From JBGTIS01 sp041745535 (lineage in GTDB: Bacteria > Bacteroidota > Bacteroidia > Cytophagales > Cyclobacteriaceae), in the NCBI GenBank assembly GCA_041745535.1, contig JBGTIS010000221.1, positions 1 through 27,034 on the forward strand: a stretch of 27,034 bases of DNA. Direction: 5' to 3'. A program made the position numbers and the translations under genes. Numbering within the stretch: position 1 is the first letter of the stretch; each line of letters begins with the position of its first letter. This document shows positions 7,502-15,077 of the stretch, one piece after another. The notes below the pieces were generated by a model. That model had not been told where the DNA came from and did no database searches. It saw only the letters and a program-made list of their open reading frames with translations.

Positions 7502-9073
7502 ATGAAAAAGACGATCCTACTTCTCCACCTATTAGCCTGTATACTCATCATGTCATCCTTCCAGCTCAAAGTGGCTCAGAAAGACACATCAAATATAAAA
7601 GCACCGGCAGAAAATGACAGAAACATGTTTGGCCATAGAATTCCGCGGGGTTTAACCCTTACCTCTGAAGGTCTGACGGAAGGGTATGTCATGTTTGTGG
7701 TTCCTAATGCTGCTTCCGTTTATCTGATCAACCGCAAGGGAGAGGTAGTGCACGAATGGAAAGGAAATTATGGCGTGATGGGTGCCTATCTGCAGGAGGA
7801 TGGATCGCTGGTGCAAAATGCCTATGATCCTGATTTTCCGGTATTTGCCGGTGGAGGAGAATCCGGAAGATTGCAAAAAATCACCTGGGACAATAAACTC
7901 GTGTGGGACTTTGAATACGCCAATGAACAATATCATGCCCATCATGATTTCACTGTGATGCCTAACGGGAATGTGCTTGCCATTGCGTGGGAGGCTAAGA
8001 CAGCCGAAGAGGCGCTGGCCGCAGGCAGGAAACCCGAATTAATACCAAAAGCCGGCCTATGGCCTGATAAAATTGTGGAGATTGAACCCCAGGGCCAACA
8101 GGGTGGTAAAATCGTGTGGGAATGGCACATTTGGGATCATTTGATTCAGGACTATGACTCTGGCAAAGCGAACTATGGCAACCCCGCTGACCACCCCGAA
8201 CTATTGGATTTTAATGTAGGTGATTCCTTACCACCCCTGATTTCGCAAGACAGCATGGACGTTTTGAAAGCACAGGGAAGGGCCTGGAGAAACCATACCC
8301 CCGAAAATAGGGGTTCAGATGTCTATCATATGAATGCTATCAAGTATAACGCTGAGTTGGACCAGGTTGCTATTAGCTCTCCGAATCTGAGTGAAATCTT
8401 CATCATCGATCACAGCACCCCCACGGAAGAGGCAGCGGGTCACACAGGAGGCCGCTGGGGAAAAGGAGGTGATTTTCTCTATCGGTGGGGAAATCCACAA
8501 AACTATCGCCAGGGAGATTCTACCCATCAGAAATTGTTTCATCAGCATGATATCCGCTGGGTTGAGAAAGGAAAGCCGGGTGCCGGGCATCTAACCCTAT
8601 TCAATAATGACCTCCCCAACGGGGACAATATGAATTATTCTGCCATTCAGGAAATAGTTCCTCCTACCGATCAACAAGGCAACTATCTCATAGAGAAAGG
8701 TAAGCCCTTTGGTCCGGAAGAACCTGTCTGGACGTATACAGCCCCGGATTCTGTTTCCTTTTTCAGCAGTTTCATTTCCGGTGCGCATCGGATGAACAAC
8801 GGCAATACCTTTATCAACGAAGGAGCCAGAGGGCGGTTTTTTGAGGTGACCCAGGAAGGTAAAATTGTGTGGGAATATTTAAATCCTTACCGCGGTAACA
8901 TCCGGAAACCCAACGGAGATCCAAATCCGGTGATGCCGATGACGTATTTTGAGTTTCGATCAACCTTTGTTCCGGCAGATCATCCGGCCTTTGCCAATCG
9001 GAAATTGGAACCCATCAACCCTCAGCCCAAGGTGTTTGTTCTGCCAGCGCCACCCTCAGGGGATAAAAAATAA
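7502..9073 (+). CDS. exported arylsulfotransferase (ASST family), 523 aa
   Basis: The mature protein is a beta-propeller-like arylsulfotransferase, which moves sulfate directly between phenolic esters without PAPS. Blade-like repeats are visible: INRKGEVVHEWKG, ITWDNKLVWDFEY, GGKIVWEWHIWDH, PVWTYTAPD and VTQEGKIVWEYLNPYRG. Histidine-rich loops (YHAHHDFTVMPNGN and HQHDIRW) carry the likely catalytic His. The start was set at the ATG at 7502 because residues 1-20 from there (two Lys, then LLLHLLACILIM) make a signal peptide; the in-frame ATG at 7460 would put 14 extra residues before it. The location is periplasmic or outer-surface. The stop codon lies only 6 bp from an mnmE relic on the other strand, so the 3' flank has been rearranged. 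The exact subfamily is unsure. Confidence 0.82.
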   Translation: MKKTILLLHLLACILIMSSFQLKVAQKDTSNIKAPAENDRNMFGHRIPRGLTLTSEGLTEGYVMFVVPNAASVYLINRKGEVVHEWKGNYGVMGAYLQEDGSLVQNAYDPDFPVFAGGGESGRLQKITWDNKLVWDFEYANEQYHAHHDFTVMPNGNVLAIAWEAKTAEEALAAGRKPELIPKAGLWPDKIVEIEPQGQQGGKIVWEWHIWDHLIQDYDSGKANYGNPADHPELLDFNVGDSLPPLISQDSMDVLKAQGRAWRNHTPENRGSDVYHMNAIKYNAELDQVAISSPNLSEIFIIDHSTPTEEAAGHTGGRWGKGGDFLYRWGNPQNYRQGDSTHQKLFHQHDIRWVEKGKPGAGHLTLFNNDLPNGDNMNYSAIQEIVPPTDQQGNYLIEKGKPFGPEEPVWTYTAPDSVSFFSSFISGAHRMNNGNTFINEGARGRFFEVTQEGKIVWEYLNPYRGNIRKPNGDPNPVMPMTYFEFRSTFVPADHPAFANRKLEPINPQPKVFVLPAPPSGDKK

Positions 9074-9079
9074 AAGATG

Positions 9080-9256
9080 GGCCAGGAAATCGCCGGTGAT
9101 GCTGTTTCCTACTCCCTGCAGCACATCTTCCAGGGCTTTGCGGGTGTGCGGCAGGCTTTCGTAATGGCGGGCGTTGGTCACAATGGTAGCTCCCGTGCGG
9201 AAGGTATCCGGGTTGACACGCTCCAGAACCTTTTCTTTCAGTACCTCCAGTTGCTT
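9080..9256 (-). pseudogene. mnmE: mnmE (trmE) internal fragment, 59 codons
   Basis: On the minus strand, immediately after an in-frame TAA (9257-9259), 59 codons read KQLEVLKEKVLERV, then TFRTGATIVTNARHYESL, and end at ITGDFLA. This matches the junction of the G domain and the C-terminal helical domain of MnmE, the tRNA-U34 modification GTPase; TNARHYESL is highly characteristic. The fragment has no internal stop or frameshift. It lacks the whole N-terminal folate domain, the G1-G4 motifs and the C-terminal FCIGK-type end. After GDFLA the homology stops at the ASST stop codon. It is squeezed between the ASST and MATE genes with no room for more. An intact copy should exist elsewhere in the genome if tRNA modification is retained. 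Confidence 0.8.
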
Positions 9257-9284
9257 TTATTTTGAAGTTGAGAAACAATGCTTT

Positions 9285-10721
9285 TCAAACCGTTACCGTT
9301 TTCCATTTGCCCCTTGTAAAAAGCCACATGGTAAACAATCCAACCGCGGTTTCTGAAAAGAATACTCCCCAGAAAACGCCCGAATATCCCCAGTTTAAAT
9401 TAATGGCTAGGTAATAAGACAATGGAATTTGTATTAACCAGAAAAAGACAATATTAATTTTTGTCGGGGTTTTGGTATCGCCTGACCCATTAAAGGCCTG
9501 TACCGACACCATCCACCAGCCGTATACAAAATACGAATACGACAGTATTTGCAGCCATTTGCTACCCACGGCAATTACTCTGCTATCTTCTGTAAAGATG
9601 CCCATGAGTGACTCGTTAAAGAACAAATAGACCACTGAGACTCCAACCAGAAATATCATGTTGTAAAAACCTATTTTCCAGACTGCCGATTCGGCCCGAT
9701 CAGGATTTCCTGCGCCCAGGTTTTGCCCTACCAGGGTAGCGGCGGCATTAGACAGCCCCCAGGCAGGCATTAGGGTAAACATCATAATACGAAGCGCAAT
9801 GGTAGAACCCGCGACAGCCTCGCTGCCGATGTCGGCCAAAATGCGCATCAGGAAAATCCAGGAAGTCATGGCCACAATCATTTGCCCCACACCACCCAGT
9901 GAAGTGCGTACAATATTTAGGATCACTTTGGTGTCCCAGTAAAATTGTGAAAATTTTGCCTGAATGTGTTTGCCTCCCTTAAAAAGTATCCACAGTTGCA
10001 TAGCTACTCCCACGCCCCGGCCGATGGTGGTGGCGATAGCGGCACCCCCTATGCCCAGTGCCGGAATGGGCCCCCAGCCGAAAATGAGGAGTGGATCTAA
10101 TACGATGTTGATCCCATTGGCAATCCATAATACCCGCATCGCTATAGCGGCATCGCCGGCCCCTCTGAAAATGGCATTGATTACGAATAATAGTACGATA
10201 ATACCGTTTCCGCCCAGCATCCATTGGGTATAGCGATAGCCATGCTCTATACTCCACTGGTCTCCTCCCATCAGGGTAAGCAATTCTTTGGCAAAGAAAA
10301 TACCCCCAAGGGCAAAGGGAACTGAGATCAGCAGGGCAAGAAGAATAGACTGGACGGCTGAGGCCCCTGCTTCTTCCTTCTTTTTCTCTCCAATCCTGCG
10401 GGCTATGATAGCAGTTACCGCCATAGACAGGCCCATGGCGACGGAATACAATAGAAACAAATAGGTTTCCGTAAGCCCCACCGTGGCCACGGCTGAGGCA
10501 CCCAGTTTGCCGACAAAGTAGATATCCACCACCGCGAAAGTGGACTCCATCACCAATTCCAGAATCATGGGCACGGCCAGTAAAAAGATGGCCTTTTTCA
10601 AACCGATTTGTGTGTAATCAGCTTCCGTGCCCCGAAGCGCGTTTTTAAGTTCGCGCCAAATAGATCCTTTCGATACATGGGGTGGTGGTTCAAGGGTTTT
10701 TGTTTCCATGTTGTTTTCCAT
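9285..10721 (-). CDS. MATE family efflux transporter, 478 aa
   Basis: This is an inner-membrane multidrug and toxic-compound extrusion transporter driven by Na+ or H+. Twelve hydrophobic segments are arranged as two homologous halves. The first half has IGLKKAIFLLAVPMILELVM and the FVGKLGASAVATVGL loop; the second repeats the pattern around SSLGGVGQMIVAM-like and GLSNAAATLVGQNLGAGNPDRA. The latter is the well-known N-terminal-half-type MATE signature. The length is typical. There are two possible starts, Met1 and Met5 (MENNMET); the upstream one is listed. The neighbouring GC-rich hairpin at 10766-10789 lies in its leader. The gene is the last in the leftward block and ends 29 bp before the mnmE relic. 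Confidence 0.9.
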   Translation of the reverse strand: MENNMETKTLEPPPHVSKGSIWRELKNALRGTEADYTQIGLKKAIFLLAVPMILELVMESTFAVVDIYFVGKLGASAVATVGLTETYLFLLYSVAMGLSMAVTAIIARRIGEKKKEEAGASAVQSILLALLISVPFALGGIFFAKELLTLMGGDQWSIEHGYRYTQWMLGGNGIIVLLFVINAIFRGAGDAAIAMRVLWIANGINIVLDPLLIFGWGPIPALGIGGAAIATTIGRGVGVAMQLWILFKGGKHIQAKFSQFYWDTKVILNIVRTSLGGVGQMIVAMTSWIFLMRILADIGSEAVAGSTIALRIMMFTLMPAWGLSNAAATLVGQNLGAGNPDRAESAVWKIGFYNMIFLVGVSVVYLFFNESLMGIFTEDSRVIAVGSKWLQILSYSYFVYGWWMVSVQAFNGSGDTKTPTKINIVFFWLIQIPLSYYLAINLNWGYSGVFWGVFFSETAVGLFTMWLFTRGKWKTVTV

Positions 10722-10765
10722 AATTAATAATTTAACAGCCTTGTTTATGAGGCAGGAGGAACGGA

Positions 10766-10789
10766 GGCGGGCCGTTTTGGCAGCCCGCC
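10766..10789. repeat. GC-rich inverted repeat between VOC and MATE genes
   Basis: GGCGGGC and GCCCGCC are perfect 7-bp arms around a 10-nt loop. It lies 17 bp after the VOC stop and 45 bp before the MATE start. Neither strand has a T tract after the stem (the T run precedes it on the minus strand), so it is not a classical intrinsic terminator. It may stabilise mRNA ends or act in the MATE leader. Confidence 0.55.
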
Positions 10790-10805
10790 AAAAATGGTCA
10801 GTTTT

Positions 10806-11246
10806 TTATGCTTTCTCGCTACAATTGAACATCCATTGCACACCAAATTTATCGATACAGCTACCAAAATAATCGCCCCAGAACATGTCCCGAAGCTCCA
10901 TGTCTACTTTGCCACCTGCCGAAAGTGCCTCAAACAACCGTTTGGTTTCCTTTCTGGTATCGGTTTGCAGGTTGATGTAAACATTGTTTCCCTTTTTCAG
11001 GCTGAAGCCCATGCTTTCCGGGGCATCAGTACCCATAAGCGAGTGCCCGCCCAGAATTTTAAGCTCCACATGCATCACCAGGTTTTTGTCTTCTTCGGCT
11101 AAGGGCGGCATGCCATCCTGGGGAGGTACATCTCCCATGCGCATAATACCATCTCCGAAAAATTCACCGCCAAAGATCGATTTGTAAAAGTTGAACGCAG
11201 TTTCCGTGTCGCGCTCGAAGTTTAAATAAGTGCTTACGCTTGCCAT
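10806..11246 (-). CDS. VOC family protein (PhnB/3-dmu-9 type), 146 aa
   Basis: This is a single-domain vicinal-oxygen-chelate protein of the PhnB-like group. The N-terminal YLNFERDTETAFNFYKSIFGGEF is the usual first beta-alpha-beta with the FYKSIFGG signature. The end, WGDYFGSCIDKFGVQWMFN, is the strongly conserved closing strand. Members fold as paired beta-alpha-beta-beta-beta modules; most have no assigned substrate, and some confer resistance by binding small molecules. It has its own regulated promoter (11281-11346) and lies 107 bp downstream of the tandem VOC gene. The cytosolic location follows from the lack of a leader peptide. The specific reaction cannot be inferred. Confidence 0.88.
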   Translation of the reverse strand: MASVSTYLNFERDTETAFNFYKSIFGGEFFGDGIMRMGDVPPQDGMPPLAEEDKNLVMHVELKILGGHSLMGTDAPESMGFSLKKGNNVYINLQTDTRKETKRLFEALSAGGKVDMELRDMFWGDYFGSCIDKFGVQWMFNCSEKA

Positions 11247-11280
11247 AATATTTGAATTTTTAAATGTTAAAATTTTGATG

Positions 11281-11346
11281 TAAAGGTTCTGGTTTTGAAA
11301 ATAAAAAGCCGGGTGTTAATGCGGCACTTTGAGGGTTAAATACGTC
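11281..11346 (-). promoter_or_regulatory. regulated promoter of the single-domain VOC gene: weak box plus direct-repeat operator
   Basis: TAAAGGTT (11281-11288) stands at the box position and is a poor match to the -7 consensus. GGTGTTAATGCGGC (11312-11325) starts exactly 31 bp along, as at the other three sites. The second half-site GGTTAAATACGTC (11334-11346) starts 22 bp further, one base closer than elsewhere. A weak box with a well-kept operator fits activator dependence. Confidence 0.6.
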
Positions 11347-11352
11347 AGGTTT

Positions 11353-12258
11353 TTAGTTATTATAAGCCTCTTCCAATGCCGCCACTTCCAGTTTCTGCAT
11401 TTGCATCAATGCCTGCATCATTTTGCCTATTCTTGCTGGCTCGCCATTGGCTACCTTTTCTGAAATAAATACTGGTACAATTTGCCAGGAAACACCAAAC
11501 TTATCTTTCAGCCACCCACAGGGACCTTCACTGCCACCCTCTGAAAGTTTTTCCCAAAAATAATCAACTTCCTTCTGATCTTTACAGGAAACAAAAAGTG
11601 AGATGGCTTCATTGAAATTAAAGGCGTGCTCCTGTGCGCTGTCCATGGCGGCAAACAGCTGACCTTCCAGCTCAAAATCCGCAAACGCAACCGTTCCTTC
11701 CCGATCTTGTTCCTGCCCGGCACCATAGCGTGCGATTTCCTTAATTTTGGAATTTTGAAACACTGAAGCGTAAAAACTGATGGCTGCTTCGGCCCTTCCG
11801 GCATTATCGCCAACAAATAGCATAGAAGGCATAATTTTTTGGGGAGCTTTGCCATTGTCTAAAATTAACTGCCAGGAAACCCCAAACTTATCTACAATCC
11901 AGCCATACTTTTCGCTGAAGGGATATTTGTCAAGGGGCATCAGGGGGTTGCCACCTTTAGCAAGTTTTTCCCAAAGCGTGTCTACCTCATCTGCTGTATC
12001 GCAGTTTACCATAAACGAAATTGAAGGATTAAACTGAAACTCCGGGCCTGCATCGAAGGCATAAAATTGCAGGTCACCCAGCCTGAACGAACCGGTCATT
12101 ACCTGATCGGCCGGGAAAGAACTACCTGCTCCCCACTTTTTAAGCTGGGTAATTTCAGCATTTGGAAAAACGGAGGTATAGAAGTTGATGGCCTCCTCGG
12201 CTTTACCGTCAAACCATAAGAAGGGAGTAATTTTTTGTGAATTTTTTGAAGCGCTCAT
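11353..12258 (-). CDS. tandem PhnB-like VOC protein, 301 aa
   Basis: Two PhnB-type (3-demethylubiquinone-9 3-methyltransferase fold) domains lie in one chain. The first spans about residues 10-140 (TPFLWFDGKAEEAINFYTSVF to EKYGWIVDKFGVSWQLIL). The second spans about 148-270 (SMLFVGDNAGRAEAAISFYASVF to GPCGWLKDKFGVSWQIVP). A Met/Gln-rich helical tail follows, starting around IGKMMQALMQMQKLE. The two halves are clear internal duplicates. The ATG at 12258 (MSASKNS) was chosen over one 24 codons upstream because the domain begins 11 residues later and the extra residues look like leader sequence. The function is unassigned, as for most of the family. It is driven by the promoter at 12308-12374. 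Confidence 0.88.
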   Translation of the reverse strand: MSASKNSQKITPFLWFDGKAEEAINFYTSVFPNAEITQLKKWGAGSSFPADQVMTGSFRLGDLQFYAFDAGPEFQFNPSISFMVNCDTADEVDTLWEKLAKGGNPLMPLDKYPFSEKYGWIVDKFGVSWQLILDNGKAPQKIMPSMLFVGDNAGRAEAAISFYASVFQNSKIKEIARYGAGQEQDREGTVAFADFELEGQLFAAMDSAQEHAFNFNEAISLFVSCKDQKEVDYFWEKLSEGGSEGPCGWLKDKFGVSWQIVPVFISEKVANGEPARIGKMMQALMQMQKLEVAALEEAYNN

Positions 12259-12307
12259 AATTCTCTGATTTTTAAGATTAAAAATTTTTATTTCTTGTTT
12301 TATGCTA

Positions 12308-12374
12308 CAAAGGTGGTAGGTTTTACTCAAAACTTGCGGGTGTGATTCCGGCTTTTATCGGGGTGTTTTCCGGC
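12308..12374 (-). promoter_or_regulatory. regulated promoter of the tandem VOC gene: CACCTTTG box plus direct-repeat operator
   Basis: CAAAGGTG (12308-12315), the reverse of CACCTTTG, differs from TAnnTTTG at the first position. GGTGTGATTCCGGC (12339-12352) begins 31 bp along and GGTGTTTTCCGGC (12362-12374) 23 bp after that. The leader would be about 45 nt. Compared with 16351-16417, spacing is identical at every element and both half-sites are nearly the same. Confidence 0.72.
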
Positions 12375-12427
12375 AAAAAAAGGAAATCTGTAATGGAGAA
12401 AGTGGTGAGATCGCTTTACTGCTTATA

Positions 12428-12736
12428 TTAATATTCAAATGTTTCGTAGTGGACAACATTTTCTTCAAAGCTCAGCAGGTATTTTCTGTCATCCGGATAA
12501 TATTTAGCCCTCTGATAATCATCTCCCGCAAACTTTTTAATGCTATCGTAGGAATCCCATTCTGTTACCGTTAAAAAATGACAGATATCGCCATCCATCC
12601 GCCTTAATAATTTTGCTGACAGATTTCCTTTTATCGCGTTGTAGTCTTTCATACCAGTGTCTTCTACATATTTCAGATATTCGTCTGCATGTTCGGCTTT
12701 GCTAGTTCCATGCCATATTCTGGTTATCTTTTTCAT
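12428..12736 (-). CDS. ABM-like dimeric alpha/beta-barrel protein, 102 aa
   Basis: This is a small protein resembling the antibiotic-biosynthesis-monooxygenase superfamily: an RIWHGTSKAEHADEYLKYV start and a CHFLTVTEWDSYDSIKKFAG strand-helix unit near 52-71. Such proteins are dimeric ferredoxin-like barrels that act as monooxygenases, heme-degrading enzymes or ligand-binding proteins. Catalytic residues cannot be assigned here. It lies 54 bp downstream of the 12308-12374 promoter region but is transcribed leftward from its own unseen promoter; the 210-bp upstream gap holds a 15-bp tandem repeat but no clear box. The conserved length and compact fold make the gene call firm. The exact function is open. 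Confidence 0.72.
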   Translation of the reverse strand: MKKITRIWHGTSKAEHADEYLKYVEDTGMKDYNAIKGNLSAKLLRRMDGDICHFLTVTEWDSYDSIKKFAGDDYQRAKYYPDDRKYLLSFEENVVHYETFEY

Positions 12737-12890
12737 CTTGATTAATTTTAGAGTTTTGGATTGGGTTTGCTAAAAACTTTATAATCATGGGTGAAATCGT
12801 GCTATAAATTGGGCAGTTCTTTCCATGGTTTTCAAGGCGTCGATTTCAGTTAGATTTCTAAGCGCAAATGGGTTTCATTAGATAGTGTTT

Positions 12891-12920
12891 GTTGTAACAT
12901 GATTAGTTGTAACATGATTA
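12891..12920. repeat. perfect tandem 15-bp duplication
   Basis: GTTGTAACATGATTA occurs twice back to back with no mismatch, 27 bp beyond the stop of the DUF1772 gene. It could be a replication-slippage product or a paired protein-binding site. No adjacent promoter element argues for regulation. Confidence 0.85.
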
Positions 12921-12946
12921 TAGAAATGGTATCCGATCCATAAATT

Positions 12947-13444
12947 TTATTTATTACCAATAAGCCCTAACAATAACAACAGCAGGGCAAGTATATTGGC
13001 CAGGGTGCGTATGAAATGAAACCTGTTCCAGGGTATTTCAAAAGCCATTCTGCGGGCCTTGATTTCCTGTAAGGTGGCAGTGGCTGTCTCAAATTTATCA
13101 AGCGACTCATTCAGGGGCACATTGCCAAAGGCGGTTACCCCGAACACGCCTATCGCATAGATGATGGACGCCGATAACAGAAAATAAAATAAGGGAGTAA
13201 CTCCCCCACTTTTGTAAGATAGCCACGTACAGAGGGGCATCATTACCAATGAACCCATGAAACTGGCGAAAAACCAGGGATTTAAAATAGCCCTATTGAT
13301 AGCCTGCATGGCTTTTACATATCCGGTATCGGATAATCTTCCTAAACCAACATTTACCGAACAGGAATAGGCATAAAATAATCCGCAGATTAATGCCACT
13401 AATAAAGCCGTTATTAAAAGGGAGATTTTGAAAATGATGACCAT
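12947..13444 (-). CDS. DUF1772 (anthrone oxygenase family) membrane protein, 165 aa
   Basis: Four hydrophobic segments are seen (about 5-25, 58-78, 85-105 and 145-163). Family markers are FYAYSCSVNVGLGRL in the first helix region, AINRAILNPWF before the second, TAFGNVPLNESL after the third and an EIPWNRFHFIRTLANI stretch before the last. This pattern is DUF1772, whose named members include anthrone oxygenases of fungi; bacterial members have no defined reaction. It starts 13 bp after the NAD(P)-binding reductase stop, so the two form one transcription unit. The inner membrane location is clear from the segments. The function is only suggested by linkage to a redox gene. Confidence 0.82.
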   Translation of the reverse strand: MVIIFKISLLITALLVALICGLFYAYSCSVNVGLGRLSDTGYVKAMQAINRAILNPWFFASFMGSLVMMPLCTWLSYKSGGVTPLFYFLLSASIIYAIGVFGVTAFGNVPLNESLDKFETATATLQEIKARRMAFEIPWNRFHFIRTLANILALLLLLLGLIGNK

Positions 13445-13457
13445 GCATTCGTGGTTT

Positions 13458-14084
13458 TTAGTAAGATAAACCGGGAGATTTTCTCAGATATTCGTCGGAA
13501 TTCAATTGCGTAAGCATAAACATGGCCACATCGGCACGAGAGATTTTTAATGCCACAGACTTCTCGCTGGGCGAAAAGCCATGCTGGTAATTACCGGTAG
13601 CTTTGCCATCAGTAAAAGCGGCCGGACGAACAATGGTCCAGTCCAGCGTAGATGCTTGGATGTATTTTTCCTGTAATTCATGGTCAGCATAAGCTTCCTT
13701 CAGGAACCATCCGAACATAATATATTTCCAGAAAAAATTAAGATTGCCTTTGCTGTCACCGGCACCCAGGGTGGTCTGACAGATAAATCGTTTTATCCCT
13801 GCTTTTTCCATAGCCCTGATAATATTAATTGTGCCTTCCGAACGGACTTTCCCCTTCCTGCCGGCACCCAGTGCGCAGAACACAGCATCATGGCTCTGAA
13901 CGGCTTTTTCTACTGCGGAAGGGTTTAGCACATCTCCCTCATAAATGGTCAACTGTTCATGATTGATGTCATCTATCTTGTTTTTGTTTCTCACAAATGC
14001 GGTTACAGTATAGCCCAATGAAAGTGCCTGTAGCACAATTTGCTTGCCTACGGTTCCGGTAGCACCAAAAATAATAAGTTTCAT
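13458..14084 (-). CDS. NAD(P)-binding oxidoreductase (NmrA/SDR-like), 208 aa
   Basis: The protein begins with a textbook dinucleotide-binding fold, MKLIIFGATGTVGKQIVLQA. It continues with TAFVRNKNKI at the end of strand 2, the position that selects NADPH. An AVFCALGAG segment and an FICQTTLGAG segment follow, then DWTIVRPAAFTDG, typical of atypical short-chain reductases that epimerise or reduce, or simply sense redox state. The catalytic YxxxK is not visible, as is usual in NmrA-like members. The ATG at 14084 was taken because the Rossmann motif starts immediately; a longer frame begins at 14150 but adds 22 residues unlike the family. A perfect TACATTTG box lies 13 bp upstream, and the AraC gene ends 70 bp further up. 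Confidence 0.86.
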   Translation of the reverse strand: MKLIIFGATGTVGKQIVLQALSLGYTVTAFVRNKNKIDDINHEQLTIYEGDVLNPSAVEKAVQSHDAVFCALGAGRKGKVRSEGTINIIRAMEKAGIKRFICQTTLGAGDSKGNLNFFWKYIMFGWFLKEAYADHELQEKYIQASTLDWTIVRPAAFTDGKATGNYQHGFSPSEKSVALKISRADVAMFMLTQLNSDEYLRKSPGLSY

Positions 14085-14096
14085 AGTTTTTTTAGG

Positions 14097-14104
14097 CAAA
14101 TGTA
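14097..14104 (-). promoter_or_regulatory. TACATTTG box before the reductase gene
   Basis: CAAATGTA on the plus strand reads TACATTTG in the gene's direction, a perfect -7 box. A start 5-7 bp on would leave only about 6 nt before the ATG at 14084. At +31 to +43 lies GAACAAAACCGAC (14128-14140), which keeps the CGAC end of the four operator sites but not the GGTG part. It could be a decayed fifth site. Confidence 0.4.
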
Positions 14105-14154
14105 TGCCCCGGTAAACTTTCAGAATAGAACAAAACCGACAGGCGCGCAATTTA

Positions 14155-14958
14155 TCAGCATTCTTCTGACAAAAGCTGATAATTAACCAGGTATTCTCTC
14201 GGTGCTAAGCCGGTAAATTCTTTAAAAGTTCTGATGAAACGCGATTGATCCGCGAATCCGATGACGTAGGCGATATCAGTTAGTTTATGATAATTATTCG
14301 ATCTGAATTGACTAAGAGCCGCATTGAAACGACATATTCTCGCGAAAAGCCGGGGCGAAACCCCCACGTGCTGGAGAAATTTGCGCTCAAAGGTCCTTTC
14401 AGATACCTGTAATTCATTTTGAAGTACCTTAAGCGGCACGTTACCACGGGCATTGGCTAAATTATGGGTAACATATTGCAGGTCTTTTTCAACAGATACA
14501 TTATTTCTATCTATTAGCGCCAATAAAAAATTCGACAGTAACCGAATTTGATTTTCAATGGATGTATCTGCTAACAATTGTTCTTTCAGGAATTTTACTT
14601 CCCTAAACGGCAGCAATTCAAAATCAACGCAGGTATCGGTCAATTCATTTGCCTCTATACCAAATAATGATTTGACTACATGTGGGTAAAGATAAATTAT
14701 AATGATCCGGGAACTACCCAAGGCCGTTATTTCAATAGGTTTTACCGTTTGGCCATACAGGAAAAGAGCGGATAGCTTATTTTCATCTTGGTTAAGCAGC
14801 AGGTCATCATCCGACTGATGAAACATGATTCCTGGCGAACCATCGGCAAAAAACTTAAAGTTTAGGCTACGGTTTTTCAATGTATCCGACTGCAAGGTCC
14901 ATATATCTTTGATATAAGGCTGCAACACAGGGTGTAGGGTGAACAGGTGATTAGGCAT
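14155..14958 (-). CDS. AraC-family transcriptional regulator, 267 aa
   Basis: The C-terminal 100 residues carry the double helix-turn-helix of AraC regulators. The first is around LKVLQNELQVSERTFERKF and the second around LTDIAYVIGFADQSRFIRTF, ending with the signature FKEFTGLAPREYL. The N-terminal 150 residues form a beta-rich sensory domain of the DUF6597 kind (FKFFADGSPGIMFHQ and ALFLYGQTVKPIEI). AraC proteins bind two direct-repeat half-sites about 21 bp apart beside the -33 region. That is the layout found at 2514, 11281, 12308 and 16351, so this is the prime candidate regulator. It is followed by the reductase and DUF1772 genes. The inducer is unknown. The link to the operators is inference. 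Confidence 0.88.
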   Translation of the reverse strand: MPNHLFTLHPVLQPYIKDIWTLQSDTLKNRSLNFKFFADGSPGIMFHQSDDDLLLNQDENKLSALFLYGQTVKPIEITALGSSRIIIIYLYPHVVKSLFGIEANELTDTCVDFELLPFREVKFLKEQLLADTSIENQIRLLSNFLLALIDRNNVSVEKDLQYVTHNLANARGNVPLKVLQNELQVSERTFERKFLQHVGVSPRLFARICRFNAALSQFRSNNYHKLTDIAYVIGFADQSRFIRTFKEFTGLAPREYLVNYQLLSEEC

Positions 14959-15077
14959 GGATCAATATGGTTTCAAATATTCAGAATAAGAGCTATTTAT
15001 AACTGCGATTATCGCCAAGGGGATTTTTCGGGCCGCCATTCAATCCGGCAATGAATCCGACAACAACATTGTTTTTG

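Noticed and set aside
9077..9265. A plus-strand open frame of 62 codons after the ASST gene
   Set aside because: It is the shadow of the mnmE fragment on the other strand, whose protein similarity is clear.
12790..12803. GGTGAAATCGTGC upstream of the ABM-like gene as a possible further operator
   Set aside because: The second half-site and the box at 31 bp are absent.
15016..15061. CCGGC and CCGAC repeats upstream of the AraC gene as an autoregulatory operator
   Set aside because: The repeats are 12 bp apart and the GGTG part is missing, so they do not match the architecture of the four promoters.
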